From Caenorhabditis elegans (Eukaryota; Nematoda; Chromadorea; Rhabditida; Rhabditidae): 64,000 bases of DNA. A program made the translations under genes and the position numbers. Location of the stretch: assembly GCF_000002985.6 (NCBI RefSeq), contig NC_003282.8:4526001-4590000 (forward strand). Reading direction: 5' to 3'. Below are positions 1 to 10,552 of the stretch, one piece after another. The first letter of the stretch is position 1, and each line of letters opens with the position of its first letter. The notes below the pieces were generated by a model. That model was not told the origin of the DNA. It did not search any database and saw only the letters and a program-made list of their open reading frames with translations.

Positions 1-1133
1 TGCTCTAGGAGCCGCCAAGTTTCCAGGAGCCCAAGTCTTTTCCCATTCCCAGCATCTTACTCATTATCCCAGCCTCACCCAGTTTCGCATCGAATAATCA
101 TATCTCTTTTCCTATATCTCCTCCTTTCCCTCTCTTCTACCTACATTTGCCATTTGCATCCACAATGATTACGTAACCCGAATCGTACAAGCGTCTCGCA
201 TATGTAGTTTTTGGTGTGGTGTAGCTTCCTGCGCGCGCGCGGAGAAATGGCAAACTCAAAAAGTCTCGTACCGTAACAAGTTTTAATTGGAACAGAACGA
301 AAGAGAGACATACACGTCTTTCATTTTTTCTCCTGATGTCACCCACCTCCTCCAGACAATCTTACGCAATTTTTAACACTGGTGATCCAGGGATGCCTAG
401 GCTGTGTGAGGATGATTGATTCGGCCACAATGATCGAGATGTTTCAAAAAAAAGGGAATTGAAGTTTCAATTGAAACTTGATGTACATTTCGTCTATATG
501 CTATTGTTGCAAATAAAAGAATAAACGAACTGTGTTAATATTCGGGATTTTAGAGAAAAAAGTTGTTGGTAGGGTAGGAAAATGGCAAGCTAGCAAACTT
601 GATTGTAGATTTTGGGAGTTAGATGTGTTTAGGAAGGAGAAGATCAGAAGATCTGCAGTGGGGATGTTTTGGGGATGTCCCTTCTCGTCCTCATCGATTT
701 TTGGAAGCTGATAAGCTGATTCCGGCGTTCCCCTTAAACTGAAGCTTCAAACCTGAATCTGATTGCGAATAATATTAGGTCCTACAATGACTTCTCGATG
801 GCAGAATTAATTTTCCAATCACGAGCGCTTCGGTTTTAAAATCAGGCTTTAGCTTAGACTTACTATTAGGCTTAGGCTTCAGCTTGGGCTTTGGATAAGG
901 CTTAAGTGCAGGCTTAGGCTTAGGCTTAGGCTTAGCTTGGGCTTAGGCTTAGGCTTAGGCTTAGCTTGGGCTTAGGCTTAGGTAAAGTTCAGACTATTGT
1001 AGTTGAAACTGTTTTTTCTCGTCAGAAATACGTTTTTGAATAATCAGAAAAACCTCCTCGATGAGCAGTAAATTTATTTTTTCAATTAAACAAAAAATTA
1101 CAAAAAAAACCAAAGTAGTGGCACTTAAACATA
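1..1133. other. Intergenic region downstream of the first GNAT copy
   Basis: I see no gene here. It holds a short GCGCGC run near 230-241 and a tract of TTAGGC-type repeats (listed separately). The open frame at 137-346 has no splice partners or recognisable motif and I do not regard it as coding. Confidence 0.6.
842..985 (+). repeat. Interstitial TTAGGC-type telomeric tract
   Basis: Perfect and near-perfect GGCTTA/TTAGGC hexamers run from about 842 to 985, with interruptions such as AGCTTGGGC. TTAGGC is the nematode telomere repeat; its internal position suggests an old interstitial telomeric or satellite array. Confidence 0.85.
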
Positions 1134-2538
1134 CTAATAATATTCAATGTAATCAATAATCCCTCTGCCATCATTCTCATCCTTCAGGATCTTATAAAGT
1201 GGATGCTCTAAACATGTCTTCAGCACCGGTCCATTGCTCAATTCTATGGACTTGACAGGTGTGATTCCTTCTCTGGAAGAATGTGATTTTAGACTTGTTG
1301 AGCTTTAGAGAAGTTCTACTTAAAACATTTCGAAATAATCGAGTTTTCAGCTATGGCTCCAAATCCTCGATTTCTATATTGTGGTAGTGTGTACAAATGA
1401 GCTAACTGTCCATGCAATCCTACCATTATAAAGGTAATCGGTTTATCCTTGTGGAATATACAGGCGGTTGGGAGGCGTTGTATCTTCTCCCTAGCAAACT
1501 TTTTTTTCATAAAACCGAATCATTTCGATTTCACTCACAGTTTTTCAGAAAACTAGTCAGAAAAAGCTTACCGGTTTCGCGAGTTCAGTACTCGCTGCAA
1601 GAACTTGTATGTTTCTAAAATCAGGTTCCAAGTGTTTGATTTTTTCCAGACCACAGATGACGTCATCCTCGTTGATCATAGTTTGACCGCTTCCTATTAG
1701 AGTCGGTCTGTGTACAAAATTATTCACTAGACTTCAAAGCAATCATGCAGTTTCTGGCCTTGGTGCCTGCCTGAGATTTTGGCGCGAACTCTAGTGTTTG
1801 TGCACGGCAGCTTTATACATACATTACCAATTTTCCGTTTGCAGGTAATTTGAACGGGATCTTAACATTTATTTTGACAGGAAGTGTAGTTGAGGGTACG
1901 AGTCCGCCAGGCCTAACATGCCCTAATCGGAGTTTGGCGCCAGCATCTTGCTAAAGTTTGGACCAGAAGTTGAAAAAGCTTGTGCAAAAATTAAGCAAGA
2001 CTTTGGAAAGACTTAGTTTAGGGTCAACTCAAGCTCAACCCTCTAAACATTGGGGTCGCCGAAACCAAGGCTTGCCTAACTTTTGCCCAAGTTTTGCAAC
2101 TTCTGATCTAATAGTAAGGTATTATTATTCGTGTCAAACTTGGGAAAAGCTGGTGCCAAATGTCGAGTATAATAAAACTTTACACGTTTATTCTATTAGC
2201 TCTTCAGGGATGGCTTGTGATAGTTACACTATTGTCAGGATTACTGTAAGATTCTCTAACTGCAACATTATAGGTAATGAGGCCAACGTTCCTTCCATAA
2301 AATCCCAGAAAAGCCATAAATCTTACCTACAACTATCTGGAAGGTGATCATGGCGGAAGCAATAAAAGTACTTTGCATTTTCTTCAGATTTCTGATAGCT
2401 GTAGAAATCACACGGATGATTGGGCAGACGTTTTTCGATTTCGAATTTTGCTGCGTTGGCAAATAATGCAAATTTTGGATGGGAATTGAAAAAAGGGACA
2501 AAATCTTTTAACTTGTTAACGGAAAGTTTTGCGAACAT
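1134..2538 (-). pseudogene. Glycine N-acyltransferase-like (GNAT) gene, copy 1, missing exon 3
   Basis: This is a close paralogue of the intact gene at 2837-4327. Recognisable exons in transcription order are 2538-2327 (start MFAKLSVNKLKDF), 1707-1572, 1490-1320 (with the acyl-CoA loop motif YRNRGFGA) and 1272-1134 (ending DYIEYY then TAG). Exons 1, 4 and 5 have exactly the same lengths as in copy 2 (212, 171, 139 nt). The 221-nt exon 3 of copy 2 is absent: only about 80 bp separate exon 2 from exon 4, and the retained bases resemble the last few bases of exon 3 plus its donor. Exon 2 ends in phase 0 while exon 4 needs phase 2, so direct joining shifts the frame and stops within about 16 codons. 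Intron 1 is 619 bp against 53 bp in copy 2, implying an insertion. It is probably a pseudogene; an unusual splice form cannot be excluded. Confidence 0.65.
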
Positions 2539-2836
2539 GGTAGAAATGAACAGTGGGTGATAAGAAAACGGTTGATAGTTGACACTAAAACCTAGATAAC
2601 TATTTATCGCAGTTCAAAAAGTTTAAGAATTGTTTTCTCCGTGTACCTCTTTGTACCAATGGCGTAAGCAGTTTGGTATCGGCGCCGCACATCCTGACTT
2701 TCAGGAACATTTTCAAAAAATGCTGTTACTTTTGTTTTTGTTACACAATAAATATAAGTCAACCTATAAAATATTCCTTCAAAAATTAAAAGAAAAACAA
2801 CCAACAATATATTCTATTTGTTTTAGATAATCAATT

Positions 2837-4327
2837 TCAATAATACTCAATATAATCGAAAATCACTTTGTCTCCATTCTCATCCTTCACGATTTCCCAG
2901 AGTGGATGCTCTAAACTTCTTTTCAGTACCGGCTCATTGCTCAACTCCACCGATTTGACAGGTGTGATCCCTTCTCTGGAATAATTTAATTTAGATACTA
3001 TACTAGTTAACTTATTATCTAAATACGTTTTGCTTATCTTGCCCGTGTTTCTTCCCGGATGGCAAATTTTCCACTACTACTTTTTTCAAATTTAATTTCT
3101 ATGTATGAGGTTTTCTCATTTCATATTCACTTTTCTTTCACAATTTTTTTCTTTTTTGAAGGCGTTTACTGGGCGTCCAGGGCGCCTTGTCCCTACTAAC
3201 ACCTACCATCCAATAAAATTTTTAATTTTTACCTAAAACATTTCGAAACAATTGAATTCTCAATGATCGCTCCAAATCCTCGATTTCTGTATCCTGGCAT
3301 TGTGTATTGGTGCGATAACTGCCCATGTAATCCTATCATTTCAAACGCAATCGGTTTTTCCTCGTGGAATATACAGGCGGTCGGAAGGCGTTGTATCTTC
3401 TCCCTAGCAAACATTTACAAACGAATTATTTCGATTTCACTCACTTTTGTTGCAAAATGTCTTCCGGGGTGGCAAATTTCCACGTGGAATTCACGATTTC
3501 GGCATCTTCGAGTCGAGTGGAACCAATTGAAAAGGAGACAGGAAGAGTGATTCCATCGACTTTTTCTTGAATTTCAGGGCAAACAGTGATAGGTAGGTAG
3601 AAGTTGTTACAGGGAACATTATAGTTCTCACGGATATTACAGCAGGTTGTAAGATACTTGTTGGCCTGAATAAAAAAAGGATCAAAAGAAAAATAGTCTA
3701 TCAAAAGCGTTAAAAATGGTAGTATCGGCTGAGGTTTTTGTTTAAATAAGCTCAAAAAACCCTAAAAAATTGAATTTCATAACGAGAAATCTCAAAAAAA
3801 AAACTTTTTTATGCCGATTCAAACCCCCCCCCCCCCCCCCTCAATTTTAATTTGATGTTTACAAACTTAACTAGACTGTATATTTATTTAAATTTTAAAA
3901 AAATCCTAAAAATAAATTGTTACCAATTTCGCGAGTTCCGTACTAGCTACAAGAAGAATAATGTTTTCAAACTCAGGTTCCGAGTTTTTGATTTGTTCCA
4001 GACCACAGATGACGTCATCCCCGTTGACCGTGGTTTGAACGCTTCCTATCATTAGAATTGGCCTGTGTACAAAAGCATTGGCAAACCTCTCCCCCTCAAG
4101 CCTAATAAATCTTACCGACAACTATCTGGAAGGCGATTATGGCGGAAGCAATAGAAGTACTTTGCATTTTCTTCGGATTTCTGATAGCTGTAGAAATCAC
4201 ACGGATGATTGGGTAGACGTTTTTCGATTTCGAATTTCACAGCGTTGGCAAATAATGCAAATTTTGGATGGGAAGTAAAGAAAGGGAGAAGATCTCTCAG
4301 CTGGTGGACGGACAGTTTTGCAAACAT
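2837..4327 (-). CDS. Glycine N-acyltransferase-like GNAT-family protein, copy 2 (intact)
   Basis: Five exons, in transcription order 4327-4116, 4062-3924, 3665-3445, 3403-3233 and 2975-2837, give 882 nt and 293 aa with every junction in phase. GLYAT-type enzymes transfer an acyl group from acyl-CoA to an amino acid; the exact substrates cannot be read from sequence. The family call rests on the C-terminal acyl-CoA-binding segment QYTMPGYRNRGFGAI in exon 4, which has the [RQ]xxGx[GA] loop of GNAT folds and resembles the YTMPEYRGKG segment of vertebrate GLYAT proteins. The N-terminal half (start MFAKLSVHQL) corresponds to the N-terminal GLYAT domain. Length matches the roughly 295-aa family norm. 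There is no signal peptide or membrane segment. The copy-1 pseudogene starts 299 bp downstream on the same strand, a recent tandem duplication. The start is the first ATG of the open exon. Confidence 0.85.
3824..3840. repeat. Homopolymer C tract (17 C)
   Basis: A run of 17 C residues (G on the minus strand) in the second intron of the intact GNAT gene. Long G tracts can form G-quadruplexes and are deletion-prone in C. elegans lacking the DOG-1 helicase. Confidence 0.9.
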
Positions 4328-5221
4328 GGCAGAAATGAACGAGACAATGGGTGATAAGAAAACCTTGATAAACTGATAATATGAACCATAAATTATCTAT
4401 CGATTTTCAAAGAGTTGTGGTTTGTATCTCTGCGTCTGGGTTGCAAATGAATGGGAAATGATAGGGTAGACTTGAAACAAGATAGATCAAACAATCATAT
4501 ATTCTTTATTGATGTATTCGAAAATTAGCAAATAGTCACACTGCAATAATAATGCGTTATTTGAAATTTACGAGTATCAATTTGCAGTTAGTGTACTTTT
4601 TCCTACTTTTTGCAGTTTAGCTCTCAAAGCTATCAAAATTAAATTCAGGTAAAAAAAAGGTTTTTGGTAAACTGGTTCATATACTAATTTTAGATTAACA
4701 ATCTGAAAATGTCTGAGTATCCAAAATTGAAGAGCGGCGGCTGAATGCGATCTTTTCCAATTTTTCGATAATTTTACCTCAATTTCCTAGATATCAAATG
4801 GAAAATTAGAATAAACAATAGTTATATGACATACCAAATCCAATGCAAGTATTAGTTTCTCGTGAAAAAAAATGAAAAAGTCTCAAATCCGAATGTCAAT
4901 TCTACCGAAAAAAGAAATCTGAAAACGGCTGAAATCCCAGAAATCACTGGAAGTCACAGCACATTCCAGTTCGTTTGAAACCAATTTTTTTTATTATTCA
5001 TAAAGCACATTATATGAATATCCAAACAAAAAATCAATAAAAATAAAACTAGAGGTTCAAAATATCAGATCAGAATGATAAGACTTAAGTTTCCAATAAT
5101 AGAAAAATTAGTTTTCAGTGTATTTCGCGAATACCTTGTGATCGAAGAGCGTACTTTGAGTATGGAACTCTTTAGAAAACCTAGTATGTGCCTTTGAAAT
5201 AAAATCACAAATATTTAAAAT
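4328..5221. other. Intergenic spacer between the PGAP2-like and GNAT genes
   Basis: About 0.9 kb, AT-rich, with no convincing exon on either strand. It must hold the upstream region of the GNAT gene and the 3' end of the PGAP2-like gene. The size is larger than a typical nematode operon spacer, so these genes are probably transcribed separately. Confidence 0.55.
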
Positions 5222-7121
5222 TCATAATTCCGTCGTAACTTCCTTCTTCAGCGGTTTCTCTTCGATGATATTATCTAGTTTTGAGGGCTTGTTGAGACGA
5301 ACACTGAATACCACCTGAAAATGAAAATGTATGAGAATAAAATAAAAATTATATTTGAAGATTAAAAAAAAAGAAGTCAGTAGAATTTTCAGATTTCAGA
5401 ACTTGATAACTTTTGATTTTCCATACGTTCGAATTTCTGTCAAATTTGAGGATTTTTATGAGCTTCCGAAATTTTTGGAGTTTGAAATTTTGCAGTCAAA
5501 GGTTTGGTAAATTCTAAAGTTTTCTTGGCCGTTTTGAGAAATGGGGAGTATTCTTGCAGGAACATTTAAAATATTAAATACGGAAAAGTTTACAAAACTT
5601 GGAAAAAAACTATAGTAAAAAACCCTACCTTGTGCTGAATATCCCAATATACACAGCATCCGTGATAAAAGATCACCATGAAAACGTCCAAATATTCCAC
5701 TAGTGCAAATAGTTCATACGCTGAAATAATTTTTTTTTTCTCATATCAAATTCATATATTAAAGTACCCCATGTAAAACAAGCTTTCCAATACAGGGCAT
5801 AAAAGGTGGCAATTGCAGGTGCTGAGAGGAAGTAGCAAATGCTGATGACAATCTTCACATGATAAGATATTCGACCCTGATAATAGAGATTTGTAGTGTT
5901 TTTTTGGAAAAATTGAAAAAAGTTACATAGGGATTCAGAAAGTAAAGAGATTGGGAGTGGCAGACAGTATTGGAGATGAAAAATAGAAGTGCGACAACTC
6001 CGAAACTGTAGAAGAAGCATACATGCCAAACTGAAAATGTTCATGGTTGGGGGGACTGTGGAGGGCGAGTGGAGGCACCACCGGGTGAGACCAACCGAAA
6101 AACGGACGATGCCGTAATAAAGAGTTAATTATTTTAAGTTTCGCAAAACCTACTACGGTTCACCTAGGAGAATTTATGAGGTCAGTGACAATAACTTTTT
6201 CAGACTTTGATTTTCAGATTTTCAGTGAGGCTCTGCAAAAACGAATTTGAAACTTTCTCAGTTTAGGAGCTCAACATCTCGGGCACCTAGAGCTGAGAGC
6301 TGAGTATTACCAGAATTTTTCCTGGCCCTCAAAATCTCTTTAATTTTTCTCCAATAAAAACTTAAACTCACTGCCATGCTCTTTCTCTCCAATAGCTGAC
6401 AATCCGCTGAGCAGAATGAGCTCAGTGACACCAAAAACCAAATATAAATGTCTATGCATTTTATACCACAGACGATGAGTATTCGCTCGGCTCTCCAATC
6501 GGCCATATCTTACCCCTGCAATTGTTTTATTGTCAGCTTGAAAATATTTATTTCGAATTTCTACGTTTCTTTTAATTGGAAGTTTTCCGTTAAAAATACA
6601 TTTTCTTTTCCCAAAAAAAAATCAACTCACACCCCACTGACAGCTCAAGCAATCTGAAGGGAATATGAAAAAATATGCATAGTTGCCAGACGAGTCCTTC
6701 GAGAGTTAGGTTGATGATTCTTGACAGTGATGGTAGAAAAGCTCTCTGAAAACTTAAATTGCAGTAGGCAGGCAGTAGGAAGGCAGTAGGCAAGCAGTAG
6801 GCAAGCAGTAGGCAGGCAGTAGGCAAGCGGTGGGCAGTCAGAAGGCAGGCTGTAGGGAAATGCACTTGACGAAAATAGCTTACCCCACAGATCCATGCGT
6901 AATTTGTGATTTTATCTTGATGTAGTATAATGGCAGTGAGAATCGCAAAAACTGCGGCAAACAACGGAGGAACAAATCCAACCCAGAAGAGGAGTGTTGT
7001 GTTTAATTGGAATAATTCCTTCAAAAAATTAAATTTTGATCTCTAGATAATTGAAAAGAAAACTCACAACCGCTTGAGGTCTCTTTTTGTGAACACTCTC
7101 GAAACGTTTTTCCATCAACAT
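5222..7121 (-). CDS. PGAP2/FRAG1-like multipass membrane protein
   Basis: Eight exons in transcription order (7121-7068, 7018-6884, 6745-6631, 6515-6372, 6030-5927, 5876-5768, 5720-5629, 5314-5222) give 846 nt and 281 aa. PGAP2 acts in the Golgi in lipid remodelling of GPI anchors. The call rests on collinear similarity to the FRAG1/DRAM/Sfk1 family: an N-terminal membrane span (LLFWVGFVPPLFAAVF), then LPSLSRIINL, the segment VWQLCIFFHIPFRLLEL (compare VWRFCIGLHSAPRFL of PGAP2), FGVTELILL, and near the end LFALVEYLDV and VYWDI. About five to six hydrophobic segments are visible. The charged tail ends KKEVTTEL. The start at 7121 follows a good CAG acceptor and may be trans-spliced; a second ATG lies two codons on. 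The acceptor of exon 2 (TTTTTGAAG) is atypical, which makes the N-terminal junction the least certain part. Nematodes carry several PGAP2-like paralogues, so I give no symbol. Confidence 0.85.
6760..6865 (+). repeat. GCAGTAGGCAG minisatellite
   Basis: About ten degenerate copies of a 10-11-bp unit (GCAGTAGGCAAG/GCAGTAGGCAGG) inside an intron of the PGAP2-like gene. It makes the apparent open frames at 6590-7024 look longer than the true exons. Confidence 0.85.
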
Positions 7122-7877
7122 TTTTGCCTGAATCTCTGTTCCTCAAGAGGATGGACAACAAGTAGTAAGAAAGTAGGACAAGCTTAATGATGCCGACGAT
7201 GAGAAATGAAAGACGGGTTTGACTTGTTCCATATTGGGGAAAAACAGAGGAGGAGTGGATTCAAAGATTACTACAAATGTTTCCAAATTGACTCATTCAT
7301 TTGGTGTAAAAGTTATTGCTAAATGTAGTACGGGGTGTCAACACCCTGATATTATTATAAATGTAAACATTTCACGGGGAAAGAAGCTATAATTTGGGAA
7401 ATGTGCAGCCGACAAATTCCTGGTTCACAATAGTCATCATCAGAAGCTGTCGCAGGCAGGCAGTAGGCAGGCACTGTCTCGCCATGTGCACATAATGTTA
7501 CAGGGCTCCAACCCTCCAATTTAGTCTCCTCTCCCTCTTTACATGAATATGTTCACTTGTCAAAAACCGTCCTAAATCAAAAAAAGTTGAATATCCGGAT
7601 ATCCGTACTCGTCCCTCCCGATTCCTCGTGCTTCGTGTTGTTGTCTTTCGCGATCAGGAAATGAAGAATGAGCAGGAAATTGTAGGGCTTTTGTTGGCTT
7701 GGGCGGAGCCAAACACGCGATTGCTCACGGACTACAAAATGTTCCAAGATACTTGTTTACGACGGGTTTACTCATTCTTAATGGATTTTTGCTTTAATTT
7801 CTGGACACTGTGTGGAGGCGTAACGAGGGTACCACATCTCTTGCTCTCTTCACGCCTTCTTAAAAAATGCAGGTATC

Positions 7878-7985
7878 TTGCCTACTGCCTGCCTATTGCC
7901 TTCCTAGTGCCTGGTTACTGTCGGCCTACTGCCTGCCTACTGCCCACCTACTGCCTTCCTACTGCATGCCTACTGTCTTCCATTT
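7878..7985 (+). repeat. GCCTACTGCCTGC minisatellite
   Basis: Around eight degenerate copies of a CTACTGCCTGC unit. It is the reverse complement of the GCAGTAGGCAG array at 6760-6865, so the two arrays form an inverted pair about 1 kb apart. Confidence 0.8.
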
Positions 7986-7988
7986 TAT

Positions 7989-8231
7989 TTAACAATTCAG
8001 TAGCTCTGTGAGCTTCTCACCCCTTTCTTGAATTCGTTCCTGATCAGTTGTTTTCTTGAATTCTTTTGAAATCCCATCATCATCTACAGGTTTCTCGTAA
8101 CTTTGTTTTGTTTGTTCATAAAAATCCCTTTTCAATGTTTTCTTCTCCAAGAGTTTTCTTTCGCAACGGATTATGGGAATGTCTATGAGATTTGGAAAAT
8201 CAAAAATTGTACTTGTCTGGCAACTGATCAT
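7989..8231 (-). CDS. Candidate small protein, unrecognised
   Basis: An 80-codon open stretch starts at an ATG at 8231 (MISCQTSTIFDFPNLIDI) and ends with LTELLNC and TAA. Composition is protein-like, with a charged, probably helical C-terminal half rich in K, E and D (e.g. EFKKTTDQERIQERGEKL) and few codons typical of repeat sequence. The same frame stays open further upstream to 8510, but that part is low-complexity and aromatic and does not look coding. I recognise no domain, signal peptide or membrane segment, and no clear upstream exon. It could be a single-exon gene, the last exon of a gene with an unseen 5' end, or chance. Confidence 0.3.
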   Translation of the reverse strand: MISCQTSTIFDFPNLIDIPIIRCERKLLEKKTLKRDFYEQTKQSYEKPVDDDGISKEFKKTTDQERIQERGEKLTELLNC

Positions 8232-10552
8232 ATGACAAAGACAGAGAAAAGTGTATGTATATGTGGTTTTTTTAAAATTTAATTGAATTTCATAATTTCT
8301 GACCACTTTTTTCTTTGTTTTTCGTAGCAAGTTACTAAAATAATACAAGAAAAAGTTGCGAATATGCCAAAAAAACCAATATATGGGCGAGTCCAATTTT
8401 GCAAAAATAGCAAAGTTGAAGGATTTCGTCAAGTATGACCCATTTATGCGGAAAGCCACAAACACCCTGTTGTAGAGGCAGGCGAGTGATAAGGCTGGAA
8501 AGCGCCCCACGCCTCAACAATTTGAAATATTTTTGCCTCGAAAATTCCCCAAATTTGCTTCTTCCATTCAAAAAAAAAAGTTCGCAACTTTTTGAAAAAA
8601 AAAGTTCATGTCCATAAAAAATAATATATCACCGCTCCCAAGTTGGCTCGAAAATCCGTCTCAAACTTTTTTTTCTTGTTGTTTAGAAACCACAAAAACA
8701 AAGTGTCAAATCCATCCATTTTCCTTCGGAATCACGCTCGATTAGTGCCGGCTTCACCGAGAAGCCTTTTTTGGAATTTTTTTGTTAAATTTTCGGCTGC
8801 TCAGATTTTCATCTCTTTAACACTTTATTAAACCAAAATTAAAAATTAAAAAGGCAAGAATTCAATTTTAAAACTTGAAAAAATCTGTAATTTTAAATCA
8901 AAATATTACATTTCTCAATCTCCTTCCCCCTTCAAATTGCTCTCAAATCGAAACGACACCAAAAAAAGTGAAAACGAATAAAGAAGAGAGTTTTATGGAT
9001 TCTACACATTCTCTATTTCTCTTTTACTTTCTTCGCTTACACTTTTTCTTAGAAAATGATCTTTGTGAAGTAAGTAAAACAGCAATTAGTTTAATTAGTG
9101 TGCCAACCTATTTTTGGTATTTTTAAAAAGAATTCTAGTTTTGAAAAAAAAAAATTTGAATTATTTATCTGGATATAACATATTTGGATTTGGTTTTGGT
9201 GACGTAAAAGTCGAAAAAAATTGAATATATTGTTTGAGTAATTGTGCTCCTCTAGGACAACTTATTTCCTTTTTTTCAAACATTACATGCAGACACATCT
9301 CTAGGTTTGCCTGCATGCCACTAGCTCTGTATGGTTTTGGTTAATCGTAGGTGGTCTTGAAGGTAGGCCTAGTCCTCCTTAAAAGTAGACGTAGGTCGCC
9401 TTGAAGACATAATCGTCTTCTTCTATTAGACCTCTTTGACTGGCCCTCATTCTGTGCGATTTTTCATCTCGTCCAAGAAATATCGAACAAAATATTTACA
9501 CCTTCTGATTTTCCGTATCGAGAAGAATTGTTATGACAACTCGTAGTAGCCAATTCTATACAAATTTTGTGGAGATTTATAATTTTTTGCATTTTTCTGC
9601 TTTTTTTCGAATTTTGTTTGCATTTTTTCGGTGGTAGAAAACACCAAGAACCCAGCGACGAAGCCAGGTAGTTGCTGAAAAATTTGTGATTTTTTTTAAA
9701 TTTCTTGTATTTTTCCGGACGTTCAAAGTATCTAATTCTTTCCACAAGTTTCTAGAAGTTTCAAGAAATTTGGATATCTTTCCATAAATGTGTTTCTACC
9801 TTGTGCTATGACCAGCTATGGCCCGCTAGGCCGGCCCGCTATGGCCCGATCTCACCCACTTATGAGTAAAACATAGAAGTTCTTGACGTAGCGAACAGCA
9901 TAAAACTATAACGGACATCCGGCAGGTATCAATCAAAAGTCAGTTAGTTACAGAGCAAAAAAAGAGATATCCGTTTGATATAAAAGTACATAAATCTCAT
10001 GTTCTTATTTCTTAAGTTTTTGGTTGCAAAAAGTGTCCCCCACTTCTCTTCCCCTCCTCCTTCGTCTTCTAATCCGGCCGCCCTGAAATGAATATATCTT
10101 TTCTCGTTTTCTGCGGTTTGCTCTCCCCCTACTCTCTCCCAGAGCAAAAAAAAGTGATCACCAATTCAGTTGGTGCTCTTCTGGATAACCTTGCTCCTTC
10201 TTCTTTGCCTCCTCCTTGAGCCAATTTGGCTGCTGTGGTCTGAGCTCACTTTTTTGTTTTCTAATTTATGGCGGGCTTCTTCCTGCTCTAAGAAGAATAT
10301 ATCTGAAAAGCAAAAAAAAGGGGAAAAAATAAGGAATACACATATTATTTTCTTGCTTTCGTTTTCCTATTTTTTCTGCTTTTCCTTCTTTTTTTTTCAT
10401 CCCGGATGCCTAATTATACATTCCGTGCATCCGTCCGTCTACTCCACTCACTCTGTTCAATGGAGCGTACTTTTTTTTAGTGAACTTCACCCGAATTCCT
10501 CCACCATATTTCTATTCCATTTTAAAAGTCGTGAAATTTGAAAAAATTTCAG

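Larger units (their letters stand above)
7122..10552. other. Divergent intergenic region between the PGAP2-like and SLC41 genes
   Basis: About 3.4 kb separating two divergently transcribed genes, so it carries both upstream regions. Apart from the small candidate frame at 7989-8231, it holds a GCCTACTGCCTGC minisatellite near 7878-7985, CTTGAAGGCAGGC-type fragments near 9350-9410, a GGCCCGC-rich patch near 9815-9850 and pyrimidine-rich stretches. I see no other exon. Confidence 0.55.

Noticed and set aside
1958..2347. 129-codon plus-strand frame
   Set aside because: It lies in the expanded intron 1 of the GNAT pseudogene and overlaps its exon 1 on the other strand; composition is not protein-like.
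7628..8011. 127-codon plus-strand frame
   Set aside because: The second half is translation of the GCCTACTGCCTGC minisatellite; the first half shows no coding signs.
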